Source of the DNA: CAZKTF01 sp964555565
GTDB lineage: Bacteria > Planctomycetota > JAJSAM01 > JAKLKS01
Reading direction: 5' to 3'
NCBI GenBank assembly: GCA_964555565.1
Contig: CAZKTF010000223.1
Span: 1 to 6,009, forward strand
DNA: 6,009 nt
In this document: one piece after another, positions 1-5,103 of the stretch
Numbering within the stretch: position 1 is the first letter of the stretch
Layout of the letters: every line of letters begins with the position of its first letter
Translations under genes and position numbers: made by a program
Notes under the pieces: model-generated
What the model was told of the DNA's origin: nothing
Database searches by the model: none
What the model saw: only the letters and a program-made list of their open reading frames with translations

Positions 1-853
1 CGGCCGTGCAGGACTCCGCCGCCGCCGCGGTGAGCCCCCGCGCGAGGAGCAGGCGCGTCACGGCCTCGCCGAGCGGGACCCGCCCCCGCGCGTAGGCGTC
101 GGGGCCCAGGCGGCGGAGGACCTCGCGGTGGACGCGCCGGACCTCCCGGGCCCCCTCCCCGGCGCCGTGCACGGAGACGGTGATGACCCCTTCCGAGACC
201 GAGGTGCCCACGCGGACCCTCCGCTCGCGCGCCATGAGGTCCTCGAGCCGCTCCCCGAGCGCGCTCTCCGAGAGCCCGAAGGCGGAGGCATGCAGCGTGA
301 GCGACCCGGCCCCGCGGCCGGCCCGGCGGCTGAGCGCCGGGAGGACCGAGGCGACGAGCATCGCGCGCATCTCCCGCGGCACCCCGGGGAGGCAGAAGAC
401 CTCGGCGCGGCCGAGGCGGAACCGGAGGCCCGGCGCGGACCCCGCCGGGTTCGGGAGCACGCGCGCGCCGCGCGGCACCATCGCCTGCCGGAGGTTGCTC
501 GGCGGCATGGGGACTCCGCGGCGCCGCCAGGAGGCCTCCAGGCGCCGCCGGCTCGGGGGGTGCTCCCGGAGGGGGACGCGGAGGGCCCGGGCCGCCCCCT
601 CCCGCGTCACGTCGTCGCGCGTGGGGCCGAGGCCCCCGGTGACGACCACCGCCTCCGCCCGCCGGGCCGCCTCGCGGAGCGCCGTCGCGAGCGCCCTGCC
701 GTCGTCCCCCACCAGGCGCCCCCCGGCCACCCGGAAGCCGAGCCCGGTGAGCGCGGCGGCGATCTCGGCGAAGTTCGTGTCCCGGGCCCCGCCCCGCACG
801 AGGTCGTCCCCGGTGCCGATCACCTCCGCGCGCGGCGGGGCGCGCGGAGCCAA
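1..853 (-). CDS. cinA: CinA, competence/damage-inducible protein (C-terminus cut off by window edge)
   Basis: The visible 284 residues are the N-terminal MoCF-like (molybdopterin-binding fold) domain and linker of CinA. This family combines that domain with a C-terminal nicotinamide-nucleotide amidohydrolase (PncC) domain and is linked to pyridine-nucleotide salvage. Visible motifs are EVIGTGDDLVRG (about 10-21, the usual GdELL-type opening), RDTN (about 25-28), VVVTGGLGPTRDDVTRE (about 69-85), the SNLRQA/NPAGSAPG stretch and FCLPGVPREM. The last residues, AAAESCTA, are the start of the amidohydrolase domain, so roughly 140 residues lie outside the window. The proposed start is TTG at 853, one base after the ychF stop (855-857), with only a weak GGGG (861-864) as ribosome site. 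A GTG at 823 is the alternative, but it would cut off the conserved Glu before VIGTGDD. The reading frame is clean throughout. The gene is probably translated from the tatC-ychF transcript. Confidence 0.95.
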   Translation of the reverse strand, partial: MAPRAPPRAEVIGTGDDLVRGGARDTNFAEIAAALTGLGFRVAGGRLVGDDGRALATALREAARRAEAVVVTGGLGPTRDDVTREGAARALRVPLREHPPSRRRLEASWRRRGVPMPPSNLRQAMVPRGARVLPNPAGSAPGLRFRLGRAEVFCLPGVPREMRAMLVASVLPALSRRAGRGAGSLTLHASAFGLSESALGERLEDLMARERRVRVGTSVSEGVITVSVHGAGEGAREVRRVHREVLRRLGPDAYARGRVPLGEAVTRLLLARGLTAAAAESCTA

Positions 854-854
854 G

Positions 855-1903
855 CTAAATCCCCGAGACGACGTTGACCACGTCGCCGTCCTGCACGACG
901 TAGTCCCGCCCCTCGATCCGGAGCCTGCCGGCCTTGCGCGCGGCGGCCATGTCCCCGAGCTCGAGCAGGTCCTTCGAGGCCACGACCTCCGCCCGGATGA
1001 ACCCCCGCGCGAGGTCGGAGTGGATCCTCCCCGCGGCGGCCACCGCAGACTCCCCGCGCCGCAGCGTCCAGGCCCGCACCTCGTCCTCCCCCACGGTGAA
1101 GAAGGAGATCTCGGCGAGCGCCCGGAAGGAGGCCTCCAGGAGGACCTCCGACGCCGGCCGGCCGCTCGCCCCCTCGGGGCGGAACGCGCCCCGCTCCTCG
1201 GGGGGGAGGTCGAGGAGTTCCGCCTCGAGCCGCCCCCGGATGGCCGCGCGCACCTCGAACTTCCCCGGGATCCCCTCGGCGGCCCCGGCCGGCGCCGCGC
1301 CCTCGGGGAGGGAGACGACGAGGACCCAGGGCTTCGCCGTGAGGAACCGGAAGCCCCGGAGGGTCCGGTCCTCCTCCCCGGAGAGCGTCACGTCCTTGAC
1401 CGCCCGCCCCTCCTCCAGCGCCGCAACGACCCGCTCGAGCGCCGCGGCCTCCTTCTCCTCGGCCTCCTTCACCCCCGACTTGCGGCCCGTGCTGCGGATC
1501 TTCTCCAGGCGCTTCGTGGCCGAGTCCAGGTCCGCGAAGGCCAGCTCCCCCACCAGGTGGGCCGCCTCCCGCGCCGGGTCCGCCGCGGGCTCCGGGTAGG
1601 GGTAGGAGGGCTCCTCGAAGGCGCGGACCACGAGGAGGAGGCCAGCAGGCGGGGGACCGAGGTGCGGTCCGCGTCCCCGGGGGGCGGGAGCCCGGGGAGG
1701 TCGAGGACCTCCACCGCGGCGGGCGTGTACTTCTCCGGCCGGAACATGTCGCGGAGGCGCTCCAGGCGCGGGTCGGGGACCTTCACCACCGCGAGCGGCG
1801 CGGCCCCGGCCGGGCCGGTCGCCTGCGGCGCCGCGACCCCCGTGAAGGCGCGGAACAGCGTGCTCTTCCCGCTCCCGCGCACGCCGGCCAGGGCGAGCCT
1901 CAC
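855..1903 (-). CDS. ychF: Divergent YchF/OLA1-type GTPase, broken by a frameshift
   Basis: YchF/OLA1 proteins are cytoplasmic Obg-related P-loop NTPases that associate with ribosomes. The start is GTG at 1903, overlapping the tatC stop as GTGA, with a perfect GGAGGT (1911-1916) seven bases upstream. The N-terminal part (1903 to about 1640) shows the P-loop GVRGSGKST (residues 7-15), VPDPRLERL (42-50), FVDIAG-equivalent VEVLDLPGL (64-72) and PRLLA (84-88). The frame then breaks. From about 1640 the other frame reads LLLVVRAFEEPSYPYP, then an alpha-helical insert (LDSATKRLEKI), LTAKPWVLVVSLPE, and the C-terminal TGS/DUF933 domain (FFTVGEDEVRAWT, IHSDLARGFIRAEV, IEGRDYVVQDGD) to TAG at 855-857. 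Compared with canonical FLANIREVDAIVHVVR, about 6-7 residues are missing at the junction, which suggests loss of 3n+1 bases (about 19-22). Reconstructed length is about 355 residues, close to the family's roughly 363. The NYPFCTI switch motif is absent and the usual Asn of the G4 NxxE is Ser. It may be a pseudogene or a sequence error. Confidence 0.88.
1632..1642 (-). other. Frameshift/deletion site in ychF
   Basis: This is the junction where the ychF coding frame changes. Upstream, the frame set by the GTG at 1903 encodes the P-loop half; kept past this point it gives a low-complexity Ser/Arg/Pro-rich string unlike YchF. Downstream, the frame of VVRAFE encodes the rest of the protein. The junction sits in a short CTC/CCT trinucleotide-rich stretch, where slippage or assembly collapse is plausible. 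The breakpoint cannot be placed to the base. Confidence 0.8.
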
Positions 1904-2700
1904 CGCGCCGACCTCCGCTCGCGAATCCAGGCGGCGAGTACGCCGATCTCGAACAGGGCGAGGATGGGGACCATGAACAGGAGGAGCGTGATCGCGTCCC
2001 CCGTCGGGGTGATCACCGCGGCCACGATCGTCGCCCCGAGGATGAAGTGCCGGCGGTATTTCGAGAAGGTCTTCGCGCTCGTCACGCCCAGGGCGCTCAG
2101 CGCGAACATGACCAGGGGGAGCTGGAACACGAGCCCCATGGCGAGGGACATCCAGAGGAAGAAGGAGACGAACTTCTCCACGTCGATCATGTGCTCGGTG
2201 GACCAGTCGGTCCGCCACGGGAAGTAGTCGCGCCCGACCTCGAAGAGGATCGAGAGCGCCGCGGGCTGGACCCACAGGTAGAAGAAGAGCGCCCCGGAGG
2301 CGAAGAGCAGGAACGAGACCGGCGCGGCGTAGCGCACGAGGCGCTTCTCGCGGCCCCAGAGGCCCGAGGCCACGAACCCCCAGAGCTCCCGGGCGACGAA
2401 GGGCGAGGCCAGGAAGGCCCCCGCGATGAGGATCACCTTGAACTGCACCATGAAGGAGGACGTGGGGTCCAGGTACACGAGGCGGGGCCTCTGGCGCGAC
2501 CCCTCCAGCGCCTCCATGGCCGGGGAGAGGACGAGTCCCATGATCCCGCTCGCGTGGTAGGCCACCACCCCGGCGCAGGCCGCCCAGTACAGCACCGACC
2601 AGAGGAGCCGCTTGCGGAGCTCCTCCAGGTGCTCCCCCAGCGTCAGCCGGCGGTCGTCGGGCGGGGAGTCGTTCGGGGCGGGCATGGGGGGACGGGGCAT
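1900..2700 (-). CDS. tatC: Sec-independent (twin-arginine) translocase subunit TatC
   Basis: TatC is the inner-membrane receptor of the Tat pathway. It binds twin-arginine signal peptides and, with TatA/TatB, exports folded proteins. The 266 residues begin with a Pro-rich cytoplasmic tail and then the hallmark GEHLEELRKRLL (22-33). About six hydrophobic segments follow (roughly 33-51, 83-104, 127-147, 178-200, 214-230, 236-256). Family features are the FMVQFKV segment before TM2, ELWGFVASGLWGREKR (105-120, whose Glu118 aligns with the functionally important E. coli Glu103), FQLPLVMF (192-199), the KYRRHF cytoplasmic loop (214-219) and TPTGD...VPILALFEIG (231-253). Length is typical. The ATG at 2700 has no clear Shine-Dalgarno; ATG at 2685 is the alternative start. 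The TGA stop overlaps the GTG start of ychF, implying translational coupling. No tatA/tatB is in the window. Confidence 0.96.
   Translation of the reverse strand: MPRPPMPAPNDSPPDDRRLTLGEHLEELRKRLLWSVLYWAACAGVVAYHASGIMGLVLSPAMEALEGSRQRPRLVYLDPTSSFMVQFKVILIAGAFLASPFVARELWGFVASGLWGREKRLVRYAAPVSFLLFASGALFFYLWVQPAALSILFEVGRDYFPWRTDWSTEHMIDVEKFVSFFLWMSLAMGLVFQLPLVMFALSALGVTSAKTFSKYRRHFILGATIVAAVITPTGDAITLLLFMVPILALFEIGVLAAWIRERRSAR
1911..1916 (-). promoter_or_regulatory. Shine-Dalgarno that fixes the ychF GTG start
   Basis: GGAGGT on the minus strand lies seven bases before the GTG at 1903, inside the end of tatC. It supports the GTG that overlaps the tatC stop as the true ychF start, giving the expected first strand and P-loop (MRLALAGVRGSGKST). 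Confidence 0.75.
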
Positions 2701-2742
2701 TCTAGCGGCGGGGAACGGGAACGTTTGATGGTCCCGGAATCA

Positions 2743-2775
2743 CGACGCCCGCCGGGGGCTGCCCGGCGGGCGTCG
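2743..2775 (-). terminator. Perfect 14-bp GC-rich hairpin after the BRCT-like gene
   Basis: The arms 2743-2756 and 2762-2775 are exact inverted complements around a 5-base loop (2757-2761). The hairpin starts 17 bases past the stop of the 2793-4169 gene and ends about 40 bases before the tatC start. On neither strand is it followed by a U-run, so it is not a textbook intrinsic terminator. It may act as a U-less terminator, as a 3' end stabiliser after Rho termination, or as an attenuator in front of tatC. Confidence 0.5.
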
Positions 2776-2792
2776 GGGGAGTCGCCTTGGGA

Positions 2793-4169
2793 TTAGTACC
2801 GGGTGAACGCCGCCAGGTTCTGCTCCGTGATGATCGTGATCCCGTAGAGCTTGGCGGCCTTGTAGCTGTCCGTCTCCTCGAGGTTCTGCCCCTCGTCGGG
2901 GGCCCCGATGACCAGGTAGTGCGTGTCGATGGAGACCTTCGAGTCCACCGCGGCCCCGAGGGCCTTCAGGCGCGCCTCCGCGTCGGACTTGCCCATCTTC
3001 TGGAAGCGGCCGAGGAGCGCGAAGTGGATCTGCTCCTTCGGGCTGTAGGTCATGGAGCGGACCAGGTCGCCCGGCACGATCGGGTTGTAGGAGTCGAGGA
3101 GCTCGAGCACCGCCGCCTGCGTCGTCGCGTCGCCGACCTGCACGGCCTTGACCAGCCCCTTGCGGATCTGCTGGCCGCCCTTGCCCAGCCCGTAGACCTC
3201 GAAGGTCGTCCCGGGGATGAGGTTGTCCTTCTTGCCGATGTTCAGCACCGTGGATTCCTGCCGGTCGCCCACGGCCGTGACCGTGCCGTCGGGCGAGGTG
3301 TCGGTCTCGACGGCCCTCTTCCTCTCCTTCACCACCCGCACCTCGGTCCGGGCCTGCTCGAGGTGGTTCTTGAGCTCGGCGATCTTCGCGTTCAACTCGG
3401 TCTCGGTCCTGTTCTTCGCCTCCTCGGCGGCCTGCTTGGCGGCGGTCGCGTCGTTGACGTCCTTCCGCAGGTCGGAGACCTTCTGCTCGCCGGCGGCCTC
3501 GACGGCCCGGAGCTGGTCGGCCGCGGCGGCGATCGCGGCGTTCTTCTGGTCGAGGTCCTTCTTCGCCTGGGCCGCGTCGGCGTCGTTCTTCGCCCTGGCC
3601 TGGCCGGCCAGGTCGGAGTAGCGCTTGACGTCGTTGACCGCCCGCCGGAGGGCCGGGACGACCACGGTGTCCATGACGTCCTTGGCCGTCATGGTCTGGT
3701 TCCGGAGGTCCTTCTGCGTGACGAAGGCGACCCTGACCTTCCCGCCGGTCACCGCGGACCTCACGGCGCCGTCCGGGGCCGCCACGAACCGCTCCTCGGG
3801 CATCTCGAAGGTGAACTCGCCGCCGTCCAGGCCGCCGAGGAGGGCCGTGATCGTGGTCTTGAAGGCCTCCACGTCGATGAGCAGCTCCGGCTTCGCGCTG
3901 TTCGGGCACCCCACGACCTCGGCCACCGCCTGGAGCTGGGTGCGCGCCGACGGGATCCGCTTCCCCGCGGCGATCTGATCGAGGACCTCCGCGACGCTGG
4001 CGGTCTGGGTCGAGTCCCCCGCCTTGGCCGCGTCCGTGATCTTCGCCAGCGTGGCGCTGGTGCTCTCGCGCTCGCTGTACTGGGAGTAGCCCCAGCCCGC
4101 CGCCACCACGAACAGGACGATGCAGACCACCAACGGGACCTGCGAGGCCCCGCGTTCCGGGTTCCGCAT
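2793..4169 (-). CDS. Membrane-anchored coiled-coil protein with C-terminal BRCT-like domain, function unknown
   Basis: I do not recognise a named family for this 458-residue protein. Visible order: a short basic N-terminus (MRNPERGASQ), one hydrophobic helix (about 11-27), and an uncharacterised region (30-170). A charged, Ala/Lys/Glu-rich heptad-like coiled coil follows (about 172-287, e.g. EEAKNRTETELNAKIAELKN). Next is a small beta domain (about 292-375) with the pattern DGTVTAV...STVLNIGKKDNLIPGTTFEVY...IVPGDLV. The last 80 residues look like a bacterial LigA-type BRCT domain: FALLGRF, alternating charged helix, LKALGAAV, VSIDTHYLVIGAPDEGQNL, KAAKLYGITIITEQNL. The basic N-terminus favours an N-in anchor with the rest outside the cytoplasm; no SPase II lipobox is seen. 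The start is ATG 4169, with AGGGAGGT (4177-4184) seven bases upstream. A strong promoter lies at 4259-4286 and a hairpin follows the stop, so it is probably monocistronic. The frame is intact. Confidence 0.9.
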   Translation of the reverse strand: MRNPERGASQVPLVVCIVLFVVAAGWGYSQYSERESTSATLAKITDAAKAGDSTQTASVAEVLDQIAAGKRIPSARTQLQAVAEVVGCPNSAKPELLIDVEAFKTTITALLGGLDGGEFTFEMPEERFVAAPDGAVRSAVTGGKVRVAFVTQKDLRNQTMTAKDVMDTVVVPALRRAVNDVKRYSDLAGQARAKNDADAAQAKKDLDQKNAAIAAAADQLRAVEAAGEQKVSDLRKDVNDATAAKQAAEEAKNRTETELNAKIAELKNHLEQARTEVRVVKERKRAVETDTSPDGTVTAVGDRQESTVLNIGKKDNLIPGTTFEVYGLGKGGQQIRKGLVKAVQVGDATTQAAVLELLDSYNPIVPGDLVRSMTYSPKEQIHFALLGRFQKMGKSDAEARLKALGAAVDSKVSIDTHYLVIGAPDEGQNLEETDSYKAAKLYGITIITEQNLAAFTRY

Positions 4170-4176
4170 GGACACG

Positions 4177-4184
4177 ACCTCCCT
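4177..4184 (-). promoter_or_regulatory. Strong Shine-Dalgarno of the BRCT-like gene
   Basis: AGGGAGGT on the minus strand lies seven bases before the ATG at 4169. It is one of the best ribosome sites in the window. It selects this ATG over the much longer open frame that continues upstream through the intergenic region and antisense to coaE and rho. Confidence 0.8.
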
Positions 4185-4236
4185 GGGTGCGGCGTGCCAC
4201 CGGCTCCGGTCGGGACCGCCCTCGCCCCCGCACCGG

Positions 4237-4252
4237 CCGCAAAGGCTTGCGG
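4237..4252 (-). other. Small hairpin at the predicted 5' end of the BRCT-like mRNA
   Basis: A 6-bp perfect stem (4237-4242 with 4247-4252, CCGCAA/TTGCGG) closes a 4-base loop. If transcription starts near 4252, it would sit at the very 5' end of the message, a position where stems can protect RNA from 5'-dependent decay. That role is inferred. Confidence 0.35.
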
Positions 4253-4258
4253 GGGGGG
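4251..4258. repeat. 8-base G:C homopolymer at predicted transcription start
   Basis: Eight consecutive G on the plus strand (C on the minus strand) lie directly downstream of the minus-strand -10 box TAGAAT, so transcription of the BRCT-like gene would start in or at the end of this run. Confidence 0.7.
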
Positions 4259-4286
4259 ATTCTAGGAGGGGGGGGAGGCGGGTCAA
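4259..4286 (-). promoter_or_regulatory. Sigma70-type promoter of the BRCT-like gene
   Basis: On the minus strand, TTGACC (4286-4281, five of six matches to TTGACA) and TAGAAT (4264-4259, five of six to TATAAT) are separated by 16 bases. Predicted start of transcription is near 4252, giving a leader of about 83 bases before the ATG at 4169. In such GC-rich DNA a match this good, in the right place and orientation, is unlikely to be chance. Confidence 0.65.
4268..4275. repeat. 8-base G:C homopolymer inside the promoter spacer
   Basis: Eight consecutive G on the plus strand lie within the 16-base spacer between the -35 and -10 boxes of the minus-strand promoter. Length changes in such a run would alter the spacing from its current slightly short 16 bases. 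Confidence 0.7.
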
Positions 4287-4296
4287 CGGAAAAAGT

Positions 4297-4308
4297 CCGT
4301 CCGGACGG
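4297..4308. promoter_or_regulatory. 12-bp perfect palindrome between the divergent promoters
   Basis: CCGTCCGGACGG is its own reverse complement. It sits about 10 bases upstream of the minus-strand -35 box, near -50 relative to the predicted start, where a dimeric regulator could bind. GC-rich DNA yields such palindromes by chance fairly easily, so an operator role is only a possibility. Confidence 0.3.
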
Positions 4309-4332
4309 GCACGGGCGGGGGCACGGGCAGGT
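4309..4332 (+). repeat. Tandem 12-bp imperfect direct repeat
   Basis: Two adjacent 12-base units, GCACGGGCGGGG (4309-4320) and GCACGGGCAGGT (4321-4332), match at 10 of 12 positions. They lie directly after the palindrome and about 12 bases before the candidate coaE -35 box. They could be a regulator site or simple GC-rich duplication. Confidence 0.35.
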
Positions 4333-4344
4333 TCACGTAAACCC

Positions 4345-4373
4345 TTGCTCCCGGCGGAGGGGGGCCGTAGACT
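4345..4373 (+). promoter_or_regulatory. Candidate promoter for coaE-rho
   Basis: TTGCTC (4345-4350) and TAGACT (4368-4373) are separated by the optimal 17 bases. They match three and four of six consensus positions, so this is weaker than the divergent promoter. It would give a leader of about 85 bases before the coaE ATG. Confidence 0.35.
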
Positions 4374-4380
4374 CCCACCT

Positions 4381-4400
4381 CGCGGCGGGTTCCCGCCGCG
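4381..4400 (+). other. GC-rich hairpin in the coaE leader
   Basis: Perfect inverted arms 4381-4389 (CGCGGCGGG) and 4392-4400 leave a minimal loop, in practice an 8-bp stem with a GTTC tetraloop. It falls at the predicted 5' end of the coaE-rho transcript. No U-run follows. The rest of the leader to 4464 is C-rich with no recognisable riboswitch and no clear Shine-Dalgarno. Confidence 0.4.
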
Positions 4401-4464
4401 CATCCCTTCACCCACGGGACCCCCGAATTCCCCCCCATCCGGCCGCCTCCCGGCGGCGATCCCC

Positions 4465-5103
4465 ATGGCCGAGCGAGACTCCCCCCCGCCGCCCCGGGCG
4501 CCCCGCGCCCTGGTCCTCGGCCTCACGGGCGCGCCGGGGAGCGGGAAGTCCACCGTGGCCGGGATGCTCGCGCGCCTCGGCGCGCGGACCCTGGACGCGG
4601 ACGGCCTCGTCCACCGGGCGCTCCGGGACGCCGGCGTGGCCAGGCGCCTGGAGGCGGCCCTCGGTCCCGGGGTCCGGGGCCGGCGGGGAGGGATCGATCG
4701 GGCGGCCGTCGCGGCCCGGGTCTTCCGGGACCCGGCCGCGCTCCGGCGCCTCACGGCGCTGGTCCACCCGATCGTGCTCCGGCGGCTCCGGGAGGAGGTG
4801 GCCCGCGCCCGGCGCCGGCGCCGCGGGGTCCTGGTCCTCGAGGCGGCGCTGCAATTCTGACGGTCTTGCGCAGCCGCTCGAGCCGCGGTGGTCGTGGAGG
4901 CCCCGCGGCGGGTCCGGCTCGCCCGCCTGCGCGGGCGCGGCTGGAGGGCCGCCGACCTCCGGGCGCGGGAGGGGTTCCTGATGGACGCCGCGGGGCGGCG
5001 GAGGCGGGCGGACCGCGTGGTCCGCAACGGGGACGGGCTCGCGGCGACGCGGGCCCAGGTGCGCCGCCTCTGGGCGGAGCTCGTGGAGGGAGGGAGACCG
5101 TGA
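4465..5103 (+). CDS. coaE: Dephospho-CoA kinase CoaE, interrupted by an in-frame TGA
   Basis: CoaE phosphorylates the 3'-hydroxyl of dephospho-CoA with ATP, the last step of coenzyme A synthesis in the cytoplasm. After a Pro-rich 15-residue lead, the protein shows the P-loop GAPGSGKST (22-30), the DADGLVH motif (44-50), FRDPAALRRLTALVHPIV (the family's HP motif, 87-104) and VLVLEAALQF (122-131). A TGA stop follows at 4858-4860. The same frame resumes as AVVVEAPRRVRLARLRGRGW (141 onward), AADLRARE and ADRVVRNGDG to TGA at 5101-5103. Total is 212 codons, normal for the family (about 200). Between F131 and AVVVEAP the spacing equals the usual 9 residues, but the residues do not match the family's E-x-G-L; the +1 frame there reads DGLAQPLEP. 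This suggests a short, self-compensating out-of-frame segment. ATG 4465 was chosen by fit to the family's N-terminus; no clear ribosome site is seen. Either a damaged gene or a local sequence error. Confidence 0.85.
4858..4884 (+). other. In-frame stop and scrambled segment in coaE
   Basis: TGA at 4858-4860 is followed by eight codons (RSCAAARA) that do not resemble CoaE. The +1 frame over the same bases gives DGLAQPLEP, close to the family's E-x-G-L at this point. The normal frame returns by 4885. A loss of two bases near 4857-4860 and a gain of two near 4880 would explain it. Confidence 0.6.
5085..5096 (+). promoter_or_regulatory. Shine-Dalgarno tract for the rho GTG start
   Basis: The purine tract GGAGGGAGGGAG lies in the last coaE codons. 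Its GGGAGG core (5088-5093) is six bases before the GTG at 5100. It supports the GTG overlapping the coaE stop as the rho start, rather than the GTG at 5253. Confidence 0.7.

Noticed and set aside
1469..1631. Out-of-frame tail of the ychF N-terminal half as a genuine alternative C-terminus
   Set aside because: It is simply the shifted reading of the conserved VRAFEEPSYPYP region and has a Ser/Arg/Pro-rich composition.
180..1976. Long plus-strand open frame (598 codons) and other long plus-strand frames over cinA, ychF and tatC
   Set aside because: They are antisense shadows produced by high GC. Their translations are low-complexity Arg/Pro/Ala/Gly with no family motifs, while the minus strand encodes clear CinA, YchF and TatC.
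2740..4242. Other long frames over the BRCT-like gene (2740-4242 minus, 2787-4265 plus)
   Set aside because: Neither encodes recognisable motifs. Only the 2793-4169 frame gives a TM helix, coiled coil and BRCT-like domain in a natural composition.
4170..4464. Riboswitch, small RNA gene or short coding gene in the intergenic region
   Set aside because: Only simple hairpins, homopolymers and promoter-like boxes are visible; no known riboswitch core or credible short gene with a ribosome site was found.
4858..4860. TGA in coaE as selenocysteine or a genome-wide reassigned codon
   Set aside because: TGA is a functional stop for tatC and at the end of coaE in this same window. CoaE has no known selenocysteine site here, and no convincing SECIS-like structure is seen just after it.
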